Assembly (NCBI RefSeq): GCF_029433445.1
Contig: NZ_JAQTIC010000008.1
Location: forward strand, 22,993 to 86,992
Origin: Lactobacillus sp. ESL0701
Lineage (GTDB): Bacteria > Bacillota > Bacilli > Lactobacillales > Lactobacillaceae
Direction: 5' to 3'
Length of the DNA stretch: 64,000 bases
The position numbers and the translations under genes are program-made. Of the stretch, positions 17,764 to 26,525 are shown piece after piece. How positions within the stretch are numbered: the first letter of the stretch is position 1; every line of letters starts with the position of its first letter. A model generated the notes under the pieces. The model ran no database searches. It saw only the letters and a program-made list of their open reading frames with translations, and was not told where the DNA came from.

Positions 17764-17804
17764 TAAATAGGCGCTAGTCAAAAATGATTAGCGCCTATTT
17801 TTAA
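17764..17804. terminator. Bidirectional terminator, MFS / apf
   Basis: AAATAGGCGCTA pairs with TAGCGCCTATTTTT around a short loop between convergent genes. Confidence 0.9.
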
Positions 17805-17838
17805 TTATTTAGTTTTTTTGATATTGGTAGTTTAGAAA

Positions 17839-18498
17839 TTAGTACCAGCCATTTGCTTGCCAGAAAGCTTTAGCAGCAGTCCATGAGCCGTAACGACTAG
17901 CAACATAATTATCTGCAACTCGTTCTTGATTAGCGGCAGAATAATCGCCGTTAAGGTATGAAGAAGAAAGTTGGTATTTACCGATGTATTGACCATTTTG
18001 TGCACTGTATGAGCCACCAGATTCACGACCAGCAATCCATGCCTTAGCACTAGATTCTGAGTCTGAAGTAGTTGCAGCAACAGTTTGAGTAGTAGTAGCT
18101 GCGGTATTAGTATTAGCTACTTCATTATTTGTACTAGTTGCTTGAACTTGTTCTTGTGTATTTTGAGCTGGGTAGTAGCCCTTATTAACATATTCAGCTC
18201 TAACCCATTGATTCTTACCAAGGTCGTACCACTTATTGCCTTGAGTGTCATAAGCAGTTCTGATAACCTTCCAAGAAGAATTACTTGGTAAAACTTGACC
18301 GGTAGCTACTGGATTCTCGTAATCATTCCAAACGTGAATTGAGTTACCGTCAACGTAGTTTACTGTAACAACTGCTGCATCATTAGCAACTGTTGCTGCA
18401 TGAACTGTACTTGTTTTCGCACTATTCATAATCACTGCACCTGAAACTGATAATGCCGCTACTGCTGCCGATTTAACTAAGATAGATTTTACCTTCAA
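17839..18498 (-). CDS. apf: Aggregation-promoting factor-like surface protein
   Basis: 219 residues: signal peptide cut near HAA (about residue 35), an SH3-like N-terminal module (VTVNYVDGNSIHVWNDYEN to WVRAEYV, residues 43-105), a Gln/Thr/Asn-rich linker, and the C-terminal Apf domain AWIAGRESGGSYSAQNG to AAKAFWQANGWY, a transglycosylase-like fold with the conserved Glu in GRESGGS. Apf proteins are abundant cell-surface proteins of lactobacilli that affect aggregation and cell shape. The start is TTG ten bases after AAGGAG, with no ATG alternative. Its long upstream region (18499-18885) carries no other gene except the start of the next short one. Confidence 0.92.
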   Translation of the reverse strand: MKVKSILVKSAAVAALSVSGAVIMNSAKTSTVHAATVANDAAVVTVNYVDGNSIHVWNDYENPVATGQVLPSNSSWKVIRTAYDTQGNKWYDLGKNQWVRAEYVNKGYYPAQNTQEQVQATSTNNEVANTNTAATTTQTVAATTSDSESSAKAWIAGRESGGSYSAQNGQYIGKYQLSSSYLNGDYSAANQERVADNYVASRYGSWTAAKAFWQANGWY

Positions 18499-18885
18499 AA
18501 ATTTTCTCTCCTTAATAAAAAAATTTCATATCCTTTTCTTTCCCAAATTAAGCAAGTCAAAAAACGACTTACTCAATTTGATTGTCTCTATATTACAGTG
18601 TAAAAATGTCAGAACCATAACAGAACTATCTCTCGGGCTTTAAAAATTTATTACCTGATGAAACGTTTATGTAATAATTGTAATATTTTGCAAAAGCGCT
18701 TTCTCGAATGAAATATTGTTATACCAAGCGTTTCCTTTATTGTTTAATCAAGCTTGTACCTGGCAAACGGTCTAGACAGCAATTAAACTTGCAATACAAT
18801 TGCAAAAATTATTGCGAACGCTATTCTTCTATTATTGTAAAAAGTGATATAGTTAAATTGTACTTTTAATGAAAGGAAAATTATT

Positions 18886-19002
18886 ATGAGCAAATACGTT
18901 GTTGAATTGGACGAAAAAGACTTGCAAATGATTAAAGACTGTCACTCAAAGAACCCTTCATTGATGAAAGCGATGAATGAGGCTAAAAAAGTCGAAGATT
19001 AG
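18886..19002 (+). CDS. Small conserved-looking protein, 38 residues
   Basis: Begins MSKYVVELDEKDLQMIKDC and ends EAKKVED: acidic/basic, helical, no membrane segment. AAAGGA lies nine bases before the ATG and a strong terminator directly follows, so it is a self-contained transcription unit. Function unknown; I do not recognise a family. Confidence 0.65.
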   Translation: MSKYVVELDEKDLQMIKDCHSKNPSLMKAMNEAKKVED

Positions 19003-19013
19003 TCTTAATAATT

Positions 19014-19042
19014 AAGCTTCCTTATTTAAGGAAGCTTTTTTT
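19014..19042 (+). terminator. Terminator of the 38-residue gene
   Basis: AAGCTTCCTTA pairs with TAAGGAAGCTT, followed by seven T. Confidence 0.9.
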
Positions 19043-19058
19043 CTTGGGCAAAATTTAT

Positions 19059-19087
19059 TTGTACTTTTTGGATAACGATGTTATCAT
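19059..19087 (+). promoter_or_regulatory. Promoter of the TetR-oxidoreductase operon
   Basis: TTGTAC, 17 bases, TATCAT. Operator 1 lies inside the spacer and covers part of the -10. Confidence 0.6.
19071..19085. promoter_or_regulatory. TetR operator 1
   Basis: Perfect inverted repeat GATAAC-GAT-GTTATC, overlapping the promoter. The same repeat occurs 32 bases downstream. Confidence 0.8.
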
Positions 19088-19102
19088 ATTTCTAAGAACT
19101 TA

Positions 19103-19117
19103 GATAACAATGTTATC
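19103..19117. promoter_or_regulatory. TetR operator 2
   Basis: Perfect inverted repeat GATAAC-AAT-GTTATC (extended arms AGATAAC/GTTATCT). Centre-to-centre distance to operator 1 is 32 bases, about three helical turns, so both dimers would bind the same face. Confidence 0.8.
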
Positions 19118-19137
19118 TAGAATAGGAAATACAAAAT

Positions 19138-19674
19138 ATGAAAAACACAGAAAAGCAATTAGTAGAAAAAGCAATCAAAGTTATTGACCAAGAAGGTTTT
19201 CAAAACCTCTCATTGCGTAAATTAACAGCTGCCATTGGCTTAACTACTGGTGCTTTCTACAAACACTTTAACAGTAAGGATGACCTGTTTAAACGGGCAA
19301 CTATTAGGCTTTCACAAGAATTTATTACCCAAATTGACTTTCACAGTGATGTACCAGAAAAACAACTCTTACAAATTGCCGACTATTTTATTAAGCAGGT
19401 GCAAGAACATCCCAATACAATGGACTTTCTCTTTTTCAATAATAATGCAACTCTAGCCTTTAAAAATAACGATCATGAATTTCCTTTTTTAACCAAAATG
19501 CTTCAGCTAATTGACCAAATTACTCAAAGCAGCAATCTTACTAGTTATGATTTCTTTATTCAAATCTGGTCCTTCATCCAAGGTTACTCGCTCCTAATTA
19601 AAAATGGCATCACTAATTACAATAAACAGCTAGTGCAATCAACATTAACCCAATTAGTTAAAGGAGCTAAGTAA
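19138..19674 (+). CDS. TetR/AcrR-family repressor
   Basis: 178 residues with an N-terminal helix-turn-helix (AIKVIDQEGFQNLSLRKL then TGAFYKHFNSKDDL, residues 12-50) and a divergent ligand-binding C-terminal half. It is two bases upstream of the oxidoreductase gene, so the two form an operon. Two identical palindromes upstream point to autoregulation. The inducer is unknown but is probably a substrate of the oxidoreductase, such as a quinone or electrophile. Confidence 0.9.
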   Translation: MKNTEKQLVEKAIKVIDQEGFQNLSLRKLTAAIGLTTGAFYKHFNSKDDLFKRATIRLSQEFITQIDFHSDVPEKQLLQIADYFIKQVQEHPNTMDFLFFNNNATLAFKNNDHEFPFLTKMLQLIDQITQSSNLTSYDFFIQIWSFIQGYSLLIKNGITNYNKQLVQSTLTQLVKGAK

Positions 19675-19675
19675 A

Positions 19676-20260
19676 ATGAAAACATTAATTATCTATTGTC
19701 ATCCATATGACAAAAGCTTTAACCATGCTGTCTTAACGACCGTCAAAGAAAACCTCATTCAAAATAAACGTGACTTTAACATAATTGATCTTTACCAAGA
19801 TAGTTTTAACCCAATTTACGATCAAGAAGAACTACGTTTATTCCACGAAGGTGGTACACATGATCCACTTGTCAAAAAATATTTAACAATGTTAAAAAGA
19901 GCATCAACTATTATTTTTATTACTCCTCTTTGGTGGAACAGTATTCCCGGCATGCTTAAAGGTTTCATTGATAAAGTGATGAAAGAAGGAACGGGACTGT
20001 CACACACTGTTTCTAAAACTGGCATTCATGGTGAATTAACTAATATCAAGCATACCTACGTCCTAACAACCTCAACTTCACCGAAGTTTTATCTTCGCTT
20101 ATTTTGCGGTAACGCGATTAAAAAGATTTTTATTAATCAAACCTTGCGCCAGCTGGGCATGCAAGACCGGCATTGGTTACACTTTGGTGGTATTACTAAT
20201 TCTTCTTTAGCTAGACGCCAAAAGTATTTAAGTAAAATCGAAAAATACAATTTCAAATAA
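19676..20260 (+). CDS. Flavodoxin-fold NAD(P)H-dependent oxidoreductase
   Basis: 194 residues of the Flavodoxin_2/NQO1-like family, cytosolic FMN or FAD enzymes that reduce quinones and related compounds by two electrons. Seen are IIYCHPYDKSFNHAV (phosphate-binding loop), ITPLWWNSIPGMLKGFID with the flavin-contacting Trp pair, and TTSTSP. AAGGAGC before the ATG overlaps the tetR end. The TetR pairing suggests a stress-induced detoxification unit. Confidence 0.88.
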   Translation: MKTLIIYCHPYDKSFNHAVLTTVKENLIQNKRDFNIIDLYQDSFNPIYDQEELRLFHEGGTHDPLVKKYLTMLKRASTIIFITPLWWNSIPGMLKGFIDKVMKEGTGLSHTVSKTGIHGELTNIKHTYVLTTSTSPKFYLRLFCGNAIKKIFINQTLRQLGMQDRHWLHFGGITNSSLARRQKYLSKIEKYNFK

Positions 20261-20267
20261 CTAAAAA

Positions 20268-20293
20268 GACTAGCTTCATTTAAGTAGCTAGTC
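20268..20293. terminator. Terminator, oxidoreductase / fruA
   Basis: GACTAGCT pairs with AGCTAGTC; short T run to the right and A run to the left between convergent genes. Confidence 0.6.
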
Positions 20294-20343
20294 CTTAATT
20301 AACTTTTTGTCATCAACAAAATGTATATTTTTTATAATATTAT

Positions 20344-22251
20344 CTATACTTCTTGCTCTTTTGAAAATAAAGCCTTGATTGTTTGCGGCGTATTAGCAGC
20401 CTTCAATTCGGTAATAAAATCTTGATGTGTAAGTAGTTTAGCTGTATTTGATAAATATTTCAAATGGTCATTACTATCAACCTGTGGAATCAAAAATGAA
20501 ATTACGGTATCAATTTTTTGACCATCAAGTGAATGCCAATCAATTGGATGTTTTAGTTTCAACACTAACATTGAAGATTTTTTAATAGTCGCCGATTGAG
20601 CATGTGGTATTGCAAAGCCATCTGTCATCCCTGTAGATCCTTCTTTTTCTCTAGTTTTATAACTGGCTAAAACCTTGCTACTATCACTAGCTAAATGATT
20701 ACTTACAGATAGATCAGCTAAATATTTAAGTGCTTCATCACGATTATTGACATCAACATCAAGCTTAATATTATTAATATCAAGGATATCATTTGGATTA
20801 TGTGTTTCTTGAACTTCTGCTTTAACATCAACACTTGATGAACCTGTATTGCCTGCTAATATAGCCTCCTTTTTTGCAAATCTGCCAGCAATTAACGCAA
20901 GTAAAGCTCCTGAAATAACAGCACCAAGTAAAATCCAGAGTACCCATAAGAATGGCTTATTAACTAATGGCAAGATAATGAAACCACCATGGGGTGCAGG
21001 TACACTAATATGGGTCATATAAGTTAATGCTGATGAGATAGCAGAACCGAGCATAAGTGCTGGAATATTCCACAATGGATGCTTGGCTGCAAACGGAATT
21101 GCACCTTCAGTAATATGGGTAGAACCAAGTAAGAAGTTAACATACCCAGCAGTTCTTTCACTCTTAGAATATGCTTTTGGATTAAACAAAACAGCAAAGC
21201 CAGTAGCTAGGGGAGATTGAATACATGCTGCTGAAACACCAGCCATAAAGAAATAATTTCCTTGTGCCAGTAAAATAGTTCCTGTAACATAAGCCGCCTT
21301 ATTAACTGGACCACCAAAGTCAGTTGAACACATAATTCCAACAATAATTCCCAATAAAATTGGACTAGTATTCTCAAAACCCTTTAACCAGGACATTAAT
21401 CCAAGATTAATTGCTTTAATTGGAGTGTTCAGCCAATACATAATTGCGCCGGTGATAAATACACCTAAAACCGGGAACAGAAAAATTGATTTTAGACCTC
21501 TAAATTTATCATCAGGTAACGGCGCAAAGACTTTTTGTAAAGCCTTAACAACAAAAACAGCAAGATAGCCACCAATAATGGCACCCAAAAAGCCACCACC
21601 GCCGTTAAAAGTAATAAAACCAGCAGCAAGTCCAACAACAAATCCCGTCCTTTGTGCTAAAGCTTCAGCAATGTAAGCTCCTAAAACTGGAGCCATTAAG
21701 TTCATTGTTGTACTACCAACCGTATTTAACATTGCTGCAAATTGATTGTACTCACTACTCTTAGGATCAGCCGAATTAATTCCCCAAAAGAAAGAAATTG
21801 CAATCAATACACCACCTGCAACGACGAATGGCAACATGTGTGATACACCATTCATTAATGACGTATAAATCTTATTCCCGAATTTTTGATTACTAATATT
21901 ATCACTATTGGAACTTAAAACTGCTTGGCTATCTTTATAAATTGGGGCTGTTAAAGCTTTTTTAATTAATTCTTCTGGTTCCTTAACACCACGTGCTACT
22001 GGAACAACAATTAATCGCTTACCAGCAAATCGATCTGTACCAACATCAATATCAGATGCCACAATTACTGCCTTAGCTTCTTTAATTTCGTCATTGGTTA
22101 AATTATTTTCGATCCCTGTTTGACCATGAGTTTCGATTTTAATTGTATATCCTAAGTTTTTGGCAGCTTTTTCCAATGCTTCCTCTGCCATAAAAGTGTG
22201 TGCAACCCCAGTTGCACAACCAGTTGCTCCCACCAAATCATATTTAGCCAT
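20344..22251 (-). CDS. fruA: PTS fructose-family EIIBCA
   Basis: 635 residues with domain order B-C-A. EIIB (1-105) has the phosphocysteine loop GATGCATGVAHT; EIIC (about 125-470) has ten or so membrane helices; EIIA (about 490-635) has the phosphohistidine in GFAIPHAQS. It imports and phosphorylates fructose or a related ketose at the membrane. It starts one base after the fruK stop, so the two are co-translated. Upstream regulator is the divergent RpiR protein. Tagatose or other ketoses cannot be excluded. Confidence 0.92.
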   Translation of the reverse strand: MAKYDLVGATGCATGVAHTFMAEEALEKAAKNLGYTIKIETHGQTGIENNLTNDEIKEAKAVIVASDIDVGTDRFAGKRLIVVPVARGVKEPEELIKKALTAPIYKDSQAVLSSNSDNISNQKFGNKIYTSLMNGVSHMLPFVVAGGVLIAISFFWGINSADPKSSEYNQFAAMLNTVGSTTMNLMAPVLGAYIAEALAQRTGFVVGLAAGFITFNGGGGFLGAIIGGYLAVFVVKALQKVFAPLPDDKFRGLKSIFLFPVLGVFITGAIMYWLNTPIKAINLGLMSWLKGFENTSPILLGIIVGIMCSTDFGGPVNKAAYVTGTILLAQGNYFFMAGVSAACIQSPLATGFAVLFNPKAYSKSERTAGYVNFLLGSTHITEGAIPFAAKHPLWNIPALMLGSAISSALTYMTHISVPAPHGGFIILPLVNKPFLWVLWILLGAVISGALLALIAGRFAKKEAILAGNTGSSSVDVKAEVQETHNPNDILDINNIKLDVDVNNRDEALKYLADLSVSNHLASDSSKVLASYKTREKEGSTGMTDGFAIPHAQSATIKKSSMLVLKLKHPIDWHSLDGQKIDTVISFLIPQVDSNDHLKYLSNTAKLLTHQDFITELKAANTPQTIKALFSKEQEV

Positions 22252-22252
22252 T

Positions 22253-23182
22253 TTATTTCATCCCTTCTTTAACTACAATTTGTGGTAATAATTTTTCTAA
22301 TGCAAAATTAGTTAAACCCGTTTTACTTGCCGTATCACTTCCTGCTGCAACCGCCATTTTAAGTGCGTTATCCAATGGTTGCTTTTTCTCTAATAAAGCA
22401 ATAAAAGTACCAAGCATAGTATCTCCCGCACAAGCTGAATTGACCACTTGAATTTTAGGCGCATTAGCTGACAATACTTTTGTTCTGGTAACTAAAACTG
22501 CTCCATTAGCACCTAAAGAAACCAGTACATTTTGACAACCTCGATTAATTAATTTTCTTGCCAGCTTAATTATTATTTCAGAATCCATTTTTCCTTGATA
22601 ATCAAAGAAACTTGCTAACTCATCCTCATTTGGCTTTAGTAAAAATGGCTGATAATCTAATGTATCTAGGACTGCCAAATAACTACTATCAATTACTAAT
22701 CTGACTTGCTTTTCTTGCACAATTTGTGCAATTTCAACTAAAAATCCAGGTCTAATTCCCTTAGAAAAGCTTCCCGAAACAACAACCATATCATTTGGTT
22801 TTAATACTTTTCGTAAGTATGTTAAAAATGCTGCTTGTGTTTCCTGATTAATTACAGGTCCAGGATTCACTTCTTTATACTCCGTATTTTCTTCGATTAC
22901 ATCAGTAAAAACATTAACTCTAGTTGGTTCTTTAACTTTCAAGAACTTTGTTGCTATACCTTTTTCCTCAAGACCTGAAGTTATATAATCTAGAGTAAAG
23001 CCACCGCCAATTCCAGTTGCAACATTTTTTATTCCTAACTTTTTCAGAATAAATGAAACATTGACTCCCTTGCCATTAGGTTGTAATTCAAACTTTTCAG
23101 TACGATTTACAACCTTGGGCTGTAATTTTTTAGTTACAATGACCAAATCAATTGCTGGATTTAAAGTTATTGTATATATCAT
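22253..23182 (-). CDS. fruK: 1-phosphofructokinase / tagatose-6-phosphate kinase family (FruK/LacC)
   Basis: A 309-residue PfkB-family sugar-phosphate kinase: TLNPAID at the N-terminus, PNGKGVNVS substrate loop, and the catalytic SACAGDTM (the usual form is GAGDSM, so the first Gly is Ala-Cys here). Operon position before fruA suggests fructose-1-phosphate kinase. But the window also holds LacA, LacB and LacD and no other LacC, and LacC belongs to the same family, so it may also phosphorylate tagatose 6-phosphate. That second role is inference. Good ribosome site AAGGAG. Confidence 0.85.
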   Translation of the reverse strand: MIYTITLNPAIDLVIVTKKLQPKVVNRTEKFELQPNGKGVNVSFILKKLGIKNVATGIGGGFTLDYITSGLEEKGIATKFLKVKEPTRVNVFTDVIEENTEYKEVNPGPVINQETQAAFLTYLRKVLKPNDMVVVSGSFSKGIRPGFLVEIAQIVQEKQVRLVIDSSYLAVLDTLDYQPFLLKPNEDELASFFDYQGKMDSEIIIKLARKLINRGCQNVLVSLGANGAVLVTRTKVLSANAPKIQVVNSACAGDTMLGTFIALLEKKQPLDNALKMAVAAGSDTASKTGLTNFALEKLLPQIVVKEGMK

Positions 23183-23233
23183 ATAAATTCTCCTTTTTCC
23201 TACCTTTAATCTATTATAAAGATATTTTTGTGT

Positions 23234-23258
23234 AACGCTTTTCTTAAATGATAGCGTT
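23234..23258. promoter_or_regulatory. Inverted repeat / cre-like site in the fruK-rpiR gap
   Basis: AACGCT-N13-AGCGTT, and ATGATAGCGTTTGCTT (23248-23263) matches 14 of 16 positions of the CcpA consensus. Either a cre site or the operator of the divergent RpiR protein. Confidence 0.45.
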
Positions 23259-23299
23259 TGCTTGAATAATCAAAAAAACTTTACAAAAGAGGTACTTCA

Positions 23300-24061
23300 A
23301 TGCCAACAAAAGAACTAAGTGCAACCGAATTACATTTATGGAATATAGTCGAAAGCAATCCTAATAAAATTGTTAATATGTCAATTATTAAATTAAGTCA
23401 ATATGCTCATGTATCAACCGCAACAATTGTCCGTACAATGCAAAAAATGGGTTATAGTGGCTACACTTCATATCGTGAAGCTCTTAAATTAAAAAACAAT
23501 TCCAATTCTACTTTTAGTGTCCTTAATGAAGCCGACGATAAAATCAGTAGTGTAATCACCAAAAATGAAATCGAAATGAATAATACATTGCACAATTTAA
23601 GTTATAGTACAATTGAAGATAGCATCTCTTTGACCAAGCAAGCAAAAATGGTATATATTTTTGCTCGTGGTTTATCTGAATCAATAGCTAGTGAAATCAT
23701 GGTTAAATTGCAGTTAACTGGTAAATATTGTGAATTCCATTCTGACCCTAATATCATTAAAACTATTGCCAATAAAATTCAAACTAACACATTAGTTATC
23801 TTCATTACATTAAATGGTGAAACAGAGGAACTATTAACAGCTGCCAAAAAGCTTTATAAACACGACATCCCCATAATTACTTTTACTACTAACCAATATG
23901 GTAAAATTCTTAAATATTCTACATTATCATTTATTGGCTATAAATCTAAAACTAATTACTTTCCCGAATATGAGGTACGTTCTCGTTTACCACTACAGAT
24001 AATGACTCGTATTTTTTGTGATGCATACTCGGTCAGAACCGATTTCTATAAAAACAACTAG
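23300..24061 (+). CDS. RpiR/MurR-family transcriptional regulator
   Basis: 253 residues: N-terminal HTH_6 domain (residues 1-75, VSTATIVRTMQKMGYSGY as recognition region) and C-terminal SIS sugar-phosphate-binding domain (about 110-230, VYIFARGLSESIA and LVIFITLNGETEEL). It is divergent from fruK-fruA and presumably senses a phosphosugar of that pathway. Most fructose operons use a DeoR-type FruR, so an RpiR-type regulator here is less usual. AGAGG before the ATG. Confidence 0.88.
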   Translation: MPTKELSATELHLWNIVESNPNKIVNMSIIKLSQYAHVSTATIVRTMQKMGYSGYTSYREALKLKNNSNSTFSVLNEADDKISSVITKNEIEMNNTLHNLSYSTIEDSISLTKQAKMVYIFARGLSESIASEIMVKLQLTGKYCEFHSDPNIIKTIANKIQTNTLVIFITLNGETEELLTAAKKLYKHDIPIITFTTNQYGKILKYSTLSFIGYKSKTNYFPEYEVRSRLPLQIMTRIFCDAYSVRTDFYKNN

Positions 24062-24097
24062 TTCCTAATACGATTAGCAAATACAATTTCAAATAAT

Positions 24098-24140
24098 TAA
24101 AAAGCACAAGCTTCCTATTTAGAAACCTGTGCTTTTTAAT
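24098..24140. terminator. Bidirectional terminator, rpiR / dehydrogenase
   Basis: AAAAAGCACA pairs with TGTGCTTTTT through an imperfect inner stem between convergent genes. Confidence 0.8.
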
Positions 24141-24142
24141 TA

Positions 24143-25141
24143 TTAATCTAATTTAACATCATTATCTGTTTTGCCAGTTAATAAAGCCTGATGAAAGTTC
24201 TCATAACTAACAGCAATCATATCAGTTAAGGCTGGACTAGTATAAGAACCAATATGCGGCGTGAGCAATACTTTTGGATATAATTCTTCCAAAGCCTTAA
24301 CTTGGATATCAGTAATTTCTCCCTCAAAGTTGTGTCCCATTACTTTAGTTTCATTAGGTAAAACATCTGAAGCAAAACTGGCAATTGTACCATTTTTGAT
24401 AGCAGCAATAATGGCATCATAATCTGCTAATTGGGTCCGTGCTGTATTAACTAACACTGCTGACGACTTCATTTTACTTAAAAAGTCCGCATCAATTAGC
24501 TGATCGTTTTGTCCAGGAAAATATGGTACGTGGATTGAAACAATATCAGACTTAGCAAGCAGCTCATCCTGACTGACGAATGTCGCAAATTGTTTAGCAT
24601 AATCACTTGGATATGGATCAAATGCCAAAACTTTAGCGCCAAAACCATGATAAAGTTTTGCTTCAGTGGCACCAATCCGACCTGTACCAATTATGCCAAC
24701 AGTACCAGAATGAATTTCTCCGGAAAACATCCCTAGACCCACTCGAAAATCACCATTATTTGTACTAGTTGTCGCTAATGAAAGATGCCGGAACAGCATC
24801 ATTCCCATAGTTAACGCTAGTTCGGCAACCGCATATGGCGAATATGCCGGAACCCGCGCCACTTTCATCTGATATTTTGCACAAGTCTTTAAATCAATGT
24901 GATTAAAGCCAACAGTCCTTGTGAAAACATACTTGATTCCCCAATTATTAAACTTAGCCAAATTTTCAGCATCAGCAATACAATTAGCTCTTAGTAATAC
25001 GGCATCTGCGTTTTTAGCACTAGTCACATTGTCGTGTGTCAACAGTGCCTTTTCTAGTTGTAAGTCATAATTATACTTGTTTAGTTTTTCAAAATAAGGC
25101 ACTTCATTTTCACGAACGCCATAAGCCACAATTTTAAACAT
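24143..25141 (-). CDS. D-2-hydroxyacid dehydrogenase
   Basis: 332 residues, NAD-dependent D-lactate / D-2-hydroxyisocaproate dehydrogenase family. It has the dinucleotide fold GIIGTGRIGATEA (about 150), the catalytic Arg in NTARTQLADYDAI and catalytic His in TPHIGSY. The NTAR form and the lack of the MDVYEGE motif make it more like hydroxyisocaproate dehydrogenases than like the main D-lactate dehydrogenase. It reduces 2-oxo acids to D-2-hydroxy acids with NADH in the cytosol. Single gene with its own AAGGAG site, followed by a terminator. Confidence 0.86.
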   Translation of the reverse strand: MFKIVAYGVRENEVPYFEKLNKYNYDLQLEKALLTHDNVTSAKNADAVLLRANCIADAENLAKFNNWGIKYVFTRTVGFNHIDLKTCAKYQMKVARVPAYSPYAVAELALTMGMMLFRHLSLATTSTNNGDFRVGLGMFSGEIHSGTVGIIGTGRIGATEAKLYHGFGAKVLAFDPYPSDYAKQFATFVSQDELLAKSDIVSIHVPYFPGQNDQLIDADFLSKMKSSAVLVNTARTQLADYDAIIAAIKNGTIASFASDVLPNETKVMGHNFEGEITDIQVKALEELYPKVLLTPHIGSYTSPALTDMIAVSYENFHQALLTGKTDNDVKLD

Positions 25142-25214
25142 TCTATCTCTCCTTATAATTATATTAAATATTTTTAACTTATTAAAAATATTTTAATACT
25201 AATTTACACTAAAA

Positions 25215-25252
25215 TAAAAAAACATTCTATGATTTATCCATAGAATGTTTTA
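25215..25252 (-). terminator. Terminator of lacD
   Basis: AACATTCTATG pairs with CATAGAATGTT; the minus-strand T run follows. Confidence 0.85.
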
Positions 25253-25268
25253 ATTTAAGTCAATTATT

Positions 25269-26264
25269 TTATTTTTCAACTGTTAGCTTGTCACGCCAAG
25301 ACTTTGCTCCTGTTAATGCTTTGTCCAAGTTTTCAATATTTTCTTTACCTTGAGTAGCTAACCATTCCTTACCAACTTCTTCGCCTTCAGCAGCAAACGG
25401 CTTAATTGACGGCTTCCATGTAGCACGACCACAAAGAACACCATTAAAATCAGCACCAGCTTCTTCAGCCATCTTGATTTCGGCAATAAATTCTTCAGAC
25501 GTAACTCCAGCAGACAAGAAGATGTATGGCAAATCAGTTATATCCGATTGTTTCTTCAATAATTCCTTAGCTTGAGCCTGCGTGTAGACAACTTCGTTAT
25601 TACCATTAAAGCCCTCAACAAACTTGATATTAAACGGAATTTCCACTTTTAAAACTGTTACTCCATATTTTGGCTTTGAAAATTCCTTCATAGTTTTCAA
25701 GACCTTGTCAGCCTTCACCTTAGCAAAATCTGCACCTTTAGCGTCAGCGATATTAGCATCATAAGTAAGTAGTTCCAAGAACAATGGTAATTCGTTAGCC
25801 TTAGCCTCAGCACCAACTCTTTCAACGAAGGCCTGCTTCTTGTCATTAATTTCTTTATCTTCATCTGGATCGTAATAGAGCAAGAACTTAATTGCATCGC
25901 CGCCTTCATCCTTAATCCGTAAACCTGATTGGTTAGCAATTAAATCCGGCATTCTTCCCGGCTCAGTAGTATCATAACCGGTCTTTTCGTAAGAAAGCAA
26001 TAGTCCACAATTTTTATCTCTAACCTTAGTTGCAGGCAAGCCATATTCTGGATCAGTTAGAATTGACGAAGCATATGGTGTTAATTCACTTGAAATTGCT
26101 TTTTTAAAATCAACAATTGTTGTTTCATCAGCTGGTTTATTAGCAGCTTCTGCTAACATTTTTTTCAACGAACCACGTTGGTCAATTGCCAAGGCACTAA
26201 TTACGCCTTCATTAGTTGACAAGTTTGCCATGTGTTTTGCAACTTCTGAAGAAATTGTTCTCAT
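25269..26264 (-). CDS. lacD: Tagatose-1,6-bisphosphate aldolase
   Basis: 331 residues, class I aldolase splitting tagatose 1,6-bisphosphate into dihydroxyacetone phosphate and glyceraldehyde 3-phosphate. Matches LacD across its length: SALAIDQRGSLKKML, SSILTDPEYGLPA, VLKVEIPFN with the Schiff-base Lys, and YIFLSAGVTSEEF. It is the last enzyme of the tagatose-6-phosphate route and here stands alone, away from lacAB (46-47 kb). It is divergent from the glycosidase-like gene at 26526. Strong identification. Confidence 0.94.
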   Translation of the reverse strand: MRTISSEVAKHMANLSTNEGVISALAIDQRGSLKKMLAEAANKPADETTIVDFKKAISSELTPYASSILTDPEYGLPATKVRDKNCGLLLSYEKTGYDTTEPGRMPDLIANQSGLRIKDEGGDAIKFLLYYDPDEDKEINDKKQAFVERVGAEAKANELPLFLELLTYDANIADAKGADFAKVKADKVLKTMKEFSKPKYGVTVLKVEIPFNIKFVEGFNGNNEVVYTQAQAKELLKKQSDITDLPYIFLSAGVTSEEFIAEIKMAEEAGADFNGVLCGRATWKPSIKPFAAEGEEVGKEWLATQGKENIENLDKALTGAKSWRDKLTVEK

Positions 26265-26525
26265 TATTTTTCTCCTTTAATTCAAATTAATCGCACATTT
26301 TTATTATATACTCATGTAAATTGCTTTTAAAGCTTATCTATCGTTTATGTAAAGCTTTTCACGGTTATTTTTAAACTAGTAATTTTTTACTTTGCTAATA
26401 ATGCAAATTAAACAAGATAATTCTGTATTCAAGAGCTTTAATCTTTTCTGCAAGCGTTTTATAATTTTATTTATAAAGATTTCAACAAAGTAAGCCGGTG
26501 TAATAACTTGGCTTAGGAGGACATC

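Noticed and set aside
26347..26362. cre site between lacD and the glycosidase gene
   Set aside because: TGTAAAGCTTTTCA lacks the central CG of the consensus; left out as a feature.
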